Of a stretch of DNA of 64,000 nucleotides, positions 27,091 through 34,514 are shown one piece after another. Position 1 is the stretch's first letter. Each line of letters begins with the position of its first letter. The DNA comes from an uncultured Bacteroidales bacterium (GTDB taxonomy: Bacteria; Bacteroidota; Bacteroidia; Bacteroidales; FEN-979). Under the pieces are notes generated by a model that made no database searches, was not told the DNA's origin, and saw nothing but the letters and a program-made list of their open reading frames with translations. The stretch is taken from the NCBI GenBank assembly GCA_903903985.1, contig CAIVAT010000018.1, positions 1 to 64,000 on the forward strand, read 5' to 3'. A program made the position numbers and the translations under genes.

Positions 27091-27116
27091 AATTTTTAGC
27101 GTCTTGGCGTCTTTGC
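27049..27116. repeat. Inverted dispersed repeat across the ferredoxin/polyferredoxin junction
   Basis: GGCGCGAAGACGCAAA near 27056-27071 and GCGTCTTGGCGTCTTTGC at 27099-27116 are inverse-type copies of the same word. They overlap the end of one gene (tail NLTAKTPRR) and the start of the next (HFASSRLHGKK). Similar words are dispersed in many Bacteroidota genomes. Confidence 0.6.
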
Positions 27117-27698
27117 AGTGAGATTTTTTTCGTCGCCAACCTGCCGCAGCAAGTATGGCTTACTTGCAGGTACCCGGCTATATGCATCTGCCGGGCAATT
27201 CCTGGCGATGGAACACTGGTTGCAATTGACACACCGGTTATGTCGTACCTGCAGTTGCAGTGAACCGTTCCCGAAGGCGCCGCAACCCTTCACACATTTT
27301 CCGCAACCGATGCACAAAGGTTCATCAACCGTATATTCAAAAAACGGATCCTCAATGAATTTCCTTTTCAGCGCACTGGTAGGGCATAGCTGGTTTTCAG
27401 CAGCCGTGGTGAGCGTTTTGGTCTCGGGTTTGAAGTAACCGCCACATAAATCACAGTAACCGCACATGGCATATACATGCACGCATTTCACCGCAGAAGG
27501 AGTCAAAACGCAACTGGTTGCGCACCGGCCGCATTGCACGCATTTGGCCGGATCGAGCTGCCATACCAGGTTGCCTGCAACGGATTGTTTTAAAACAAGG
27601 GCGGCAACTCCACCCAATCCGAGGAGAACGGAAGCCCGCACGCCTGCCCCCAGAAACTTCCGCCGGTTGATTTTATGGTTATTTTCGGGTTCTTCCAT
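27096..27698 (-). CDS. Tat-exported ferredoxin with four [4Fe-4S] motifs, NapG-like
   Basis: 200 residues from ATG 27698. The longer frame adds 42 residues that overlap the neighbour and lack a signal. The N-terminus has a twin-arginine signal (KINRRKFLGAGV followed by a hydrophobic stretch). Cys-rich motifs follow at 53/56/59/63, 72-85 with 105, 129/132/135/139 and 156/159/162/168, suggesting four clusters as in NapG. Expected location is the periplasmic side of the inner membrane, accepting electrons from the NapH-like neighbour. No NapA, NapB or other reductase is encoded nearby. It overlaps the small upstream gene by 20 bases. The last residues (LTAKTPRR) derive from a dispersed repeat. 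Confidence 0.85.
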   Translation of the reverse strand: MEEPENNHKINRRKFLGAGVRASVLLGLGGVAALVLKQSVAGNLVWQLDPAKCVQCGRCATSCVLTPSAVKCVHVYAMCGYCDLCGGYFKPETKTLTTAAENQLCPTSALKRKFIEDPFFEYTVDEPLCIGCGKCVKGCGAFGNGSLQLQVRHNRCVNCNQCSIARNCPADAYSRVPASKPYLLRQVGDEKNLTAKTPRR

Positions 27699-27939
27699 CT
27701 TCTGCAATGGATTGATTCTCACTTGCTTTGCTGAGGCGGAACTGGTCTGCTTCAGGCAATTGGCAATGGTCCGTATTATTGCAATTGCCGCAGGAAAAGT
27801 TCTGATGGCACCCCTGGCTTTCATCCCATCGACGGATTAACACGCCGCTAAACAATGCAATGGATCCAAGGATGCCCGTCCTGATCAGCAAATTTATAAA
27901 TTGCCTCCTGTTATGTACGGTAATTTTCTTCCTGTTCAT
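27679..27939 (-). CDS. Small Tat-like Cys-rich membrane protein
   Basis: 86 residues. It begins MNRKKITVHNRRQFINLL, a twin-arginine-like motif, followed by one hydrophobic helix (about 18-35). A four-Cys cluster follows (Cys44, Cys50, Cys53, Cys59; spacing C-x5-C-x2-C-x5-C), then a polar tail. I do not recognise a family. It overlaps the NHL gene by four bases (ATGA) and the ferredoxin gene by 20, so it is surely part of the operon. The four cysteines could bind a metal or cluster; this is inference. Confidence 0.65.
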   Translation of the reverse strand: MNRKKITVHNRRQFINLLIRTGILGSIALFSGVLIRRWDESQGCHQNFSCGNCNNTDHCQLPEADQFRLSKASENQSIAEDGRTRK

Positions 27940-28916
27940 TTGCCGGTCACCTGTTTTTTCAAGGTAAAAATCCTGACCTGGTTCTTTTCCGGATCAAGTA
28001 CAAGGATACGGTTTTTTGAATCAACGGCAAGATCGAGGCCCCTTGTTCCTTCGACAAATGAGCCTGGTCCGGCGACCATGCATTTGAATACGCCGTCGGG
28101 TCCGTAGATTTTGATCCGCTCGATCCCTTTTTCGCTGGTGACAAACGAACCGTCGGAAAATATGGCGAAGTTCGATGGGTTGCAGCATCCGCAGAATCCA
28201 TCCATGGACATGCCCGCTTCTCCCCATGAACTCATTATATCCCCGTCCCCGTTATATTGCTCGAAGTGATGCCGGCCGGGATTCACGACCCAGAGTTCAC
28301 CCTTGCGGCCGATGCCCAGGTCGAAATAGGGGCTTGGCACCACAAACCCAGGAATCTTCCTTGAAGGATCTTTTTCCCCGATTTTTTTATGAAATGCTCC
28401 GGTCACATCATATTGATATACAACCTTGTTGCCAGCATCGGCGATATAGACATCCTTGCCTTCGGCAGCGATGGAGGTAATGATCGCATCCTCCCCGCAG
28501 GTATTCCATGTTTTCAGCTGCCGGCCTTTCTGATCGTAAATTTCGACATGATCCTGCATGCCAAGGTATATTTGTCCGGCCTGGTCCACATGAATGCAAT
28601 TGGCTGTTCCCCCGATGGGAATCGCTGCTTCACGTTTCCCGGCAGGATCATAGATTTCAAAGCCATTTTCACCCGCGATGAAAATATGATCCGATTTATC
28701 CAGGGCAATTCCATGGATGGCGGGCAGCCCTGTGCTGAAATGCTGCTCTTCGGCAAAAAGGATCTGCGTGGAGTCTCCCGACCTGAGTGATTTCAGATCA
28801 TAGGCATAAGGGTTTTCATTGCCTGCAGGCTTGTTGAAAAACAAATCCCAGGCAATAAATACAATGACCAGCAGCAAGAGTGCCAGTGCTCCGAAAATGA
28901 TGATTTTTCGCTTCAT
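27936..28916 (-). CDS. Membrane-anchored NHL-repeat beta-propeller
   Basis: 326 residues. An N-terminal anchor (IIIFGALALLLLVIVFIAW) is followed by NHL-type blades: GIALDKSDHIFIAGENGFEIYD, then HVDQAGQIYLGMQDHVEIYD and LAVDSKNRILVLDPEKNQVRIF. A Cys-rich turn GFCGCCNPSNF lies around residue 240. NHL propellers usually mediate binding rather than catalysis. It lies one base after the anchored PQQ-like propeller and overlaps the small Cys-rich gene by four bases. A periplasmic scaffold for the ferredoxin module is inferred; substrate binding is an alternative. Confidence 0.8.
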   Translation of the reverse strand: MKRKIIIFGALALLLLVIVFIAWDLFFNKPAGNENPYAYDLKSLRSGDSTQILFAEEQHFSTGLPAIHGIALDKSDHIFIAGENGFEIYDPAGKREAAIPIGGTANCIHVDQAGQIYLGMQDHVEIYDQKGRQLKTWNTCGEDAIITSIAAEGKDVYIADAGNKVVYQYDVTGAFHKKIGEKDPSRKIPGFVVPSPYFDLGIGRKGELWVVNPGRHHFEQYNGDGDIMSSWGEAGMSMDGFCGCCNPSNFAIFSDGSFVTSEKGIERIKIYGPDGVFKCMVAGPGSFVEGTRGLDLAVDSKNRILVLDPEKNQVRIFTLKKQVTGK

Positions 28917-28917
28917 G

Positions 28918-30348
28918 TTACTGCGCTTTTATATCCAGGCACACCAGTTGTTTTGAATCCCGCATCAGCAGGAACCCGCCGGTGATGGCAACCGGCCCCC
29001 ACGAATCCTGCCCGTCGATGATCCGGCTTTTCCCGAGCACCATAAACCGCGACGAAGATACCCTGGCAATGGTCATCTCTCCGTCATCATTCAGGATAAA
29101 GAACTTTCCATCGGCCACGATGTATGGACCCAGGCCGAAGCGGTCGGTTTTTCCACTGCTGACGACTGCATTTCTGCAATCCCCGGGCCGGTACCCAACG
29201 AACTGGTTTCGCAACCCTCCGGCATCTTTGGGAAGTATCCCATAGAGAACCCCATCGTAAAAAACCGGCGTTTGCTGCTCTGATGCCAGCCCTTCCTGTG
29301 GTTTGAATTTTTGCTGAACCCTGACGGCATATTTCCCGTTTTGAGCGGTCACCTGCAATACCGCAGACCCCGCACCGTAACCGGCAGTCAGGAAAATCTT
29401 CCCGTCATCCAGCATCACCGGGGAGGGTGCCACAACCGCAGGCGCAAACTCCGTTGTTTCCCATAACACCTTTCCCCTGTCGGAACCGCTCGCTGAAATA
29501 CCGCAAACACCTCCAACAGCAAAGTATACAAACATTTTTTTCCCCTGGAGGGTCATCGGCATGACTGAGGAATGTGACATTTTCCACTCTTTTGGATTGG
29601 GCGTTTCCCAAAGCACCTTTCCTGTGTTGCAATCGATGGCGACAAGAAGTGCTTTGCCGCCTGTGGCAATAATCGCTGTGTCATCGTCGAGCAAAGGGCA
29701 TTGCCCGGTGTACCAGAAAGGGATTTCCGTATTATACTTCCCGACAAGGTCGAGCCCCCAGATAAAATCTCCATTGCTGCGTTTAACGCACATTACCTGG
29801 CATTTCGGGCCGATGGTCAGTACGAATTTTTCATTCACGGCCGGGATCGTTCTCGACAGCCCATGGTTGCGTTTGAGATGGACCTGGTATCCCCGCCACC
29901 AGAGTTCTTCCCCGGTTGACAGTAAAAAACAACGCAACTGGTCCGATTTTTCCCCTTCATTGTAATCGAGCAGGTAAACCTTCCCGTCGTAAACGGCCGG
30001 TGCAGCATGCCCCTCTCCCAGCATCTTTTTCCATAGAATGCGCGGCCCGCCTTTTCCCCAGTTTTCTATCAGCCTGACTTGCTCTTTGTTGATGTTGTCA
30101 TAACCCGGCCCCCTGAAATTTGTCCAGCGTGTGCCAGGAACATCCTGTGAAACCCTGAAGAATTTAAACCCGGATCCGATCCTGACAGGTTTCACCGGCA
30201 CCGCCACGCCTTTTTTTCTGTTATCCATTCCCGGAACAGACGTGGTGAATTTTTGGACTGGATCATACAAGAGCCACCATGCAAGCAGCCCTATGGCTGA
30301 CAGGATGAAAATTAGAAGGAAATATCCTGCAAGATACTTCTTTAACAT
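28918..30348 (-). CDS. Membrane-anchored PQQ-like beta-propeller protein
   Basis: 476 residues with an N-terminal helix (YFLLIFILSAIGLLAWWLL) and no cleavage site, so the protein is probably a periplasmic propeller held by a signal anchor. The propeller begins TRWTNFRGPGYDNINKE and continues with blades such as LSTGEELWWRG, RSNGDFIWGLD and DCNTGKVLWETPN. Two nearby cysteines (CQVMC) sit in one blade. It is separated from the next gene by one base but from the upstream secreted propeller by about 130 bases, so it probably starts the core operon 30348-23906. I could not place a good -7 box before it. Confidence 0.8.
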   Translation of the reverse strand: MLKKYLAGYFLLIFILSAIGLLAWWLLYDPVQKFTTSVPGMDNRKKGVAVPVKPVRIGSGFKFFRVSQDVPGTRWTNFRGPGYDNINKEQVRLIENWGKGGPRILWKKMLGEGHAAPAVYDGKVYLLDYNEGEKSDQLRCFLLSTGEELWWRGYQVHLKRNHGLSRTIPAVNEKFVLTIGPKCQVMCVKRSNGDFIWGLDLVGKYNTEIPFWYTGQCPLLDDDTAIIATGGKALLVAIDCNTGKVLWETPNPKEWKMSHSSVMPMTLQGKKMFVYFAVGGVCGISASGSDRGKVLWETTEFAPAVVAPSPVMLDDGKIFLTAGYGAGSAVLQVTAQNGKYAVRVQQKFKPQEGLASEQQTPVFYDGVLYGILPKDAGGLRNQFVGYRPGDCRNAVVSSGKTDRFGLGPYIVADGKFFILNDDGEMTIARVSSSRFMVLGKSRIIDGQDSWGPVAITGGFLLMRDSKQLVCLDIKAQ

Positions 30349-30481
30349 AGAAAGATCAAGGTTGAAAAGGGACTGCTAATTTACTCGAAAAACAAACAGT
30401 TTGAACAGCCCGCTACGCATTCAAAATACACGAACGCCTGCTTCCCGTTCTCCTGTCCTTCTGCCACCATGTCCCAACCCT

Positions 30482-31699
30482 TTATTCCTTCCTTAGAACA
30501 TCGTAAGCTAAAAGCACCGTTCCGTGCCTGACATACAAAATCCCGTCACTGATCACGGGATGAGCAAAATGTTCCAGTGTTCCCGCCGTGATTTTAAATG
30601 AACTGACAACTTCAAGTTTTCCCTGGTCGGGTTTGATCAGTCCCATCATGCCCTGATCGTTATAGCAATAGAGCCTGCCATCAGCCAGAATGGTTGCACC
30701 GCAATTGAATTTTACCGAATCGGCGATCGTGCCTGTTGCGGCATCAATGCTTTCAAACCTTGCCGGACGATACCTGGAACCATAAAGGTAATCGCCTGAT
30801 TTAACAAAACCTCCCTGAACATTTCCACCCGTGAAATTCCGCCAAACCTCCCTGATCGACTTCCCGTCAGGAGACAATGCCAGTTTTACCATCCCATTGC
30901 CTCCGCGGTCGTTGCAATAAATAAACCCGTCATCGAAGACCGGTGTGTTGCAATGAATGTCATTGGCCCGGTCAAAGGGATGTGACCATAACAACTCACC
31001 CGTTGCAGCATCGACCCCGATGAGCTGGTGGATCATCAGGGTAACAAGTATCTTTTTTCCCTGCAAGGGAATCATCACAGGGGAGCAGTAGGCAGCAGAA
31101 TCGGCCATGGCTTTGGATCTCCAGATAAGTCTTCCATCGAACCTGTTTAAGGCGACCACATTGGTGTCCTTGCCTCCGGGGAAGCAAAACAGGCGATCAT
31201 CGTCAATCAGCAGCGATTCCGTATAACCGAACCTGACGTTGATCCCGTGGAGGTCACTGATCATGTTGACCGACCATTTTTTTTGACCCGTCCGTGAATC
31301 CATGCAGATCACTTCGCCCATACTGGAGCAGTAATAGACCAGGTTGCCGGCAACCGTCGGGGTTGACCGTGCCCCGGGAAAGTTTTCTGTCCATTCTCTT
31401 CCGGTTTCCGTTTTCCAAACCAATTCGCCTTGTTTACTGAATGCAAACAGGTACCCGGTGCTGTCAATTTCACCGGGAATAAAAATGCGATCAGCCGTAA
31501 CGACCGGCGAGGAAAAACCATTGCCAATGCTGTCGATCCTCCAGATCAGCCTTGGACCTTCCGCAGGCCAGTTTGACAGCAGATTTTTTTCATGATAAAC
31601 CCCGTTGCGTTCAGTGCCGCGCCATTGGGCGGTTGTTTGAACATACCCCGAAAGAAAAGGAAAAACCATCAATAAAAGGAGGGTCCAGCATTTTTTCAT
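30482..31699 (-). CDS. Secreted PQQ-like beta-propeller protein, paralog B
   Basis: 405 residues with a Sec signal peptide (WTLLLLMVFPFLSGYVQ). It starts the propeller with QWRGTERNGVYHEKNLLSNW and is clearly paralogous to the next gene upstream: both share FSSPVV/HSSAAV, REWTENFPGARSTP/EEWTESWPGVRSTP, and the closing YVRHG element. No heme or metal motif is visible. It has its own -7 box 32 bases upstream, so it may be transcribed separately from the ferredoxin operon. The function is unknown. Confidence 0.8.
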   Translation of the reverse strand: MKKCWTLLLLMVFPFLSGYVQTTAQWRGTERNGVYHEKNLLSNWPAEGPRLIWRIDSIGNGFSSPVVTADRIFIPGEIDSTGYLFAFSKQGELVWKTETGREWTENFPGARSTPTVAGNLVYYCSSMGEVICMDSRTGQKKWSVNMISDLHGINVRFGYTESLLIDDDRLFCFPGGKDTNVVALNRFDGRLIWRSKAMADSAAYCSPVMIPLQGKKILVTLMIHQLIGVDAATGELLWSHPFDRANDIHCNTPVFDDGFIYCNDRGGNGMVKLALSPDGKSIREVWRNFTGGNVQGGFVKSGDYLYGSRYRPARFESIDAATGTIADSVKFNCGATILADGRLYCYNDQGMMGLIKPDQGKLEVVSSFKITAGTLEHFAHPVISDGILYVRHGTVLLAYDVLRKE

Positions 31700-31730
31700 A
31701 TGGAATAATTTTTGAAGTGATGATCCTTCA

Positions 31731-31738
31731 CAAATATA
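31731..31738 (-). promoter_or_regulatory. -7 box before propeller paralog B
   Basis: On the minus strand this reads TATATTTG, an exact TAnnTTTG match, 32-39 bases before the ATG. The spacing resembles that before paralog A. Confidence 0.5.
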
Positions 31739-31825
31739 AGAAATGGAATTCCCGGGCAGTAAAATTTTTGATAAAAGGCAATCAAATACCGATGAAAGCC
31801 AGGATAAACCCGGAAAGACGGCAGC

Positions 31826-33043
31826 CTAATTCTTCCTGAGATCGTAAACCATCAGCGATGGTCCATGCCTGACATAAAGCCGGCCATTGGCGATAACCAG
31901 GTGAGCCCAATGCTGATCTGCCCCATACGGCACCTTGAATGCACTGATCTTTTTAAAGGAATTGGCAAGCGGTTCCGCAAGGACTATTTCCCCGTTGTCT
32001 CCATATAAATAAAGCAAACCATCGGCATAGATAATGTTCCCTCTTCCCGTGATTTTTTCCGAATACATGTTGGTCCCCGTCTTCCAGTCAAGGCAGTACC
32101 ATGCTTTTCCAGAATCGTCTGATCCGAAAATTTTCCCTTTCACCAATACGACCCCCCCCATTTTGTTGTCGATGTCGGTGTTTCGCCAGACTTCCTCAAC
32201 TGCTCCGCCATCATCGGATACCTTCAGCATGACCCCACCCTTTCCATAACCTGAAACACAGTAGAGATAACCCTCATGAAAAAGCGGCGTATTGGCATGG
32301 ACAGAATATTTGTTGGGCTGATCATGGCTCCATAACAGTTTGCCGTTTTCGGTGTCAATTCCCAGGATGGATTTTGCGGTGTGGGTTACCAGGATATGCT
32401 TTTGCCCCAGCTTTATCAATGCAGGAGATCCGTATGCGCTGGGTTCTCCCTTCCCGCTGCTTTTCCATATCAGCTTCCCGGTATCAGGGTTGAGGGCGAT
32501 TACATTGGCCTCGGTTCCGCCAACGGTACAAAATAGTTTGTTCCCGTCAATTAACAGGTTTTCAGTTACCCCCCATTGGATGTTCGGACCCTGGTAATCT
32601 TTCAGTATATCCACACTCCAGATAAAGGCACCGTCATCCGCATTGCGGCACACCAGTTTTCCAAAACCGCTTAACAAGTAAATCTTTCCGTTTTTGATTA
32701 ACGGGGTACTCCTTACCCCTGGCCAGCTTTCTGTCCATTCTTCGCCATATGGAACTTTCCAGTTCAACTTCCCGGCAAGGTCAAAACAGAACAGGTAGCC
32801 GATGCCCTCCAGCATTCCGGTCGTATACACCCGGTTGCCTGTCACAGCGGCCGAAGAGTGTCCTTCACCCAACCCGTCAAAATGCCAGAGGAGGGCAGGT
32901 CCGGCATCGGGCCAGATTTTCAGCAACCCGGTTTCGTTGTAGATCCCATCACGATCCGGACCACGCCATTGCGCTGTTTCCTGGGCATCCGTGTTTATGC
33001 TGAAAAGGGTCGCCAGACTCAACAATGTCAGAATTTTTTTCAT
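31826..33043 (-). CDS. Secreted PQQ-like beta-propeller protein, paralog A
   Basis: About 405 residues from ATG 33043; codons upstream add no signal peptide. The signal (ILTLLSLATLFSINTDAQ) is followed by QWRGPDRDGIYNETGLLKIW, then blades such as NPDTGKLIWKSSG and DTENGKLLWSHDQ. It ends YVRHGPSLMVYDL. It is a tandem duplicate of the following gene and nearly equal in length. No CxxCH motif or obvious catalytic residues are seen. A clear -7 box lies 29 bases upstream. The SRPBCC gene is divergent. Confidence 0.8.
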   Translation of the reverse strand: MKKILTLLSLATLFSINTDAQETAQWRGPDRDGIYNETGLLKIWPDAGPALLWHFDGLGEGHSSAAVTGNRVYTTGMLEGIGYLFCFDLAGKLNWKVPYGEEWTESWPGVRSTPLIKNGKIYLLSGFGKLVCRNADDGAFIWSVDILKDYQGPNIQWGVTENLLIDGNKLFCTVGGTEANVIALNPDTGKLIWKSSGKGEPSAYGSPALIKLGQKHILVTHTAKSILGIDTENGKLLWSHDQPNKYSVHANTPLFHEGYLYCVSGYGKGGVMLKVSDDGGAVEEVWRNTDIDNKMGGVVLVKGKIFGSDDSGKAWYCLDWKTGTNMYSEKITGRGNIIYADGLLYLYGDNGEIVLAEPLANSFKKISAFKVPYGADQHWAHLVIANGRLYVRHGPSLMVYDLRKN

Positions 33044-33071
33044 TTGCATCAGGTGATTTGGGTACACCAGC

Positions 33072-33079
33072 CAAAAATA
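33072..33079 (-). promoter_or_regulatory. -7 box before propeller paralog A
   Basis: Minus-strand TATTTTTG matches TAnnTTTG, 29-36 bases before the ATG. The nearest TTG on this strand lies about 29 bases further upstream, longer than the usual spacing. Confidence 0.5.
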
Positions 33080-33189
33080 CTACATTTTTTTATCTGTATC
33101 ATCATTGCCAAGGTCGGGAATTTTTCCGGATCCATTTAATGCGCCTGCCCTGTCAATGCCGTTGTTAATAACAAAATTTCAGACCCTGC

Positions 33190-33216
33190 TTGTTGATTCA
33201 AATTATCCGTATCTTG
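33190..33216 (+). promoter_or_regulatory. Candidate promoter for the SRPBCC gene
   Basis: TTG (33190-33192) is followed after 17 bases by TATCTTG (33210-33216), one base short of TAnnTTTG. It lies 25 bases before the ATG. Confidence 0.35.
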
Positions 33217-33240
33217 GATGCATGAATAACATTTAAAGCC

Positions 33241-33621
33241 ATGAAAGATTTCAAGAAATATTACAGCATACCGGCTTCCGCCGAAGATGTCTACAATGCA
33301 CTGACCAATCCGGTCACGCTCCAGCTCTGGACAGGCGAACCAGCCGAAATGTCAACCGTGCCGGGTTCTGAATTTTCCTTATGGGATGGCAGTATTACTG
33401 GCAGAAATATTGCATTCGAACCCGGGAAAAAGATTGTTCAGCAATGGTATTTCGGTGATCAACCCGAAGAATCAATTGTCACCATCATGCTGCACCCAAA
33501 AGGAACGGGAACCTCCGTGGAATTGATCCATACCAATATTCCCGACGAAGATTACAATGATTTTACCGACGGCTGGAACAACAGCTATTTCGGGCCCCTT
33601 CAGGACTTTTACAAAGAGTAG
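33241..33621 (+). CDS. SRPBCC (START-like, AHSA1-type) domain protein
   Basis: 126 residues, the usual size of a single AHSA1 domain. It begins with a beta strand and helix typical of the fold (YYSIPASAEDVYNALTNP, then LQLWTG) and continues with IVQQWYFGD and GTGTSVELIHTNIP. The C-terminal helix begins DGWNNSYFGPLQDF. SRPBCC proteins bind hydrophobic ligands or assist protein folding; the ligand is unknown. It is monocistronic and followed by a strong terminator. It is divergent from the propeller locus and probably unrelated to it. Confidence 0.85.
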   Translation: MKDFKKYYSIPASAEDVYNALTNPVTLQLWTGEPAEMSTVPGSEFSLWDGSITGRNIAFEPGKKIVQQWYFGDQPEESIVTIMLHPKGTGTSVELIHTNIPDEDYNDFTDGWNNSYFGPLQDFYKE

Positions 33622-33703
33622 GGATTGACGGACGCTTCAATATTATCAATTCCCCATTCACTAAAAGCAAGAGAGGAGCTTGATCGATCAAAGATAAAAA
33701 GCA

Positions 33704-33728
33704 AAAGGCTGTCCATGTGACAGCCTTT
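33704..33728. terminator. Bidirectional terminator hairpin
   Basis: AAAGGCTGTC (33704-33713) pairs with GACAGCCTTT (33719-33728) around CATGT. It has A-rich and T-rich flanks on either side, between two convergent genes. Confidence 0.75.
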
Positions 33729-33760
33729 CTGCTTAAAAAATGAGCGGGACATATTTAGGG

Positions 33761-34183
33761 TTACACGGAGTCTCCAAAGTCGGCATCCGCCGGGGTTACC
33801 GGGGCCAAATCCTGCATCGGTGAATCATTGCTGATTGCGGGACCATCTTCAAAATCTGCTTCTGCCGGGGTGACCGGGGCAAGATTCAACATGTTGATTT
33901 CCATTGACGGAGCTTCATCAGAAAAATCGGCGGTCATCGGAATACACGGTGTTAAGGCAGTCAGATCGAATATGTTTTCATTTGGCTCAGCGGTTTCTTC
34001 AAAAGAGGCTTCCATCGGTGTTTCAGGCATCAGCATTGCAACGGTCCCATCATAAGTGATTTTATCTGTCAGAACCATTGATTCATTGAAGTTGCCGGTG
34101 GCGAATAAAGTGTTAAACTGCAATCCGAGAATTGCAGCAAGTAAATAAATAGATTTCATTGTGATCATATTGGTAGTTTTCAT
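33761..34183 (-). CDS. Small secreted acidic protein with four internal repeats
   Basis: 140 residues. A signal peptide (IYLLAAILGLQFNTLFATG) is followed by four repeats of the form L-x-P-x-T-P-x-x-A-x-F-x-D/E. They lie at about 51-63, 74-90, 99-114 and 126-139; the last two share LAPVTPA. The mature part is strongly acidic. I do not recognise the family, although repeat-bearing secreted peptides of this kind occur in Bacteroidota. Starts at residue 1 or at Met9 are both possible. It has a possible -7 box at 34314-34321, implying a leader of about 130 bases, and no operon partner. Confidence 0.65.
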   Translation of the reverse strand: MKTTNMITMKSIYLLAAILGLQFNTLFATGNFNESMVLTDKITYDGTVAMLMPETPMEASFEETAEPNENIFDLTALTPCIPMTADFSDEAPSMEINMLNLAPVTPAEADFEDGPAISNDSPMQDLAPVTPADADFGDSV

Positions 34184-34313
34184 TTTTCTTAAAATTTAAT
34201 CTGTATTCATTGTGTTTTAATTGTCCATAAGACGCATCATCAATTTCAATGTTACAGTCTGTCGTTCAATTAACAATTATTTAACAATCGATTGATTATT
34301 AGTTTATTGAATG

Positions 34314-34321
34314 CAAAGATA
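34314..34321 (-). promoter_or_regulatory. -7 box for the acidic repeat protein
   Basis: Minus-strand TATCTTTG matches TAnnTTTG exactly. It would give a leader of about 125 bases. Confidence 0.35.
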
Positions 34322-34479
34322 CAAGCTTATTTGGATTGAATAAGAAGAAAGTCGATGAGCGGAGGTTAATACCCGACCAACAGGGGATAATCATCGACGA
34401 AATGGTAAAACAATGATTTACAGTATTTTATATAGATGAATTGGAGACAGTGAACTGACAGTCAAAATATCGTGAAGCA

Positions 34480-34514
34480 TGACGCGTGACGCGTCAAACT
34501 CGTAACTCGTAAAT
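34480..34514. repeat. Dispersed-word repeat at the 3' end of the S9 peptidase gene
   Basis: GACGCGTGACGCGTC is followed by AACTCGTAACTCGTAAATTT, which runs directly into the stop codon of the peptidase gene. It belongs to the same word family as copies at 36681-36705 and 55841-55860. Confidence 0.6.

Larger units (their letters stand above)
34184..34514. other. Gene-free spacer
   Basis: No ORF is convincing here. It holds a candidate -7 box (34314-34321) and a repeat (34480-34514). Confidence 0.6.

Noticed and set aside
23906..33043. True PQQ-dependent dehydrogenases
   Set aside because: The propellers are PQQ_2/BamB-like without visible catalytic Asp/Cys-Cys or heme motifs. A cofactor claim is not supported.
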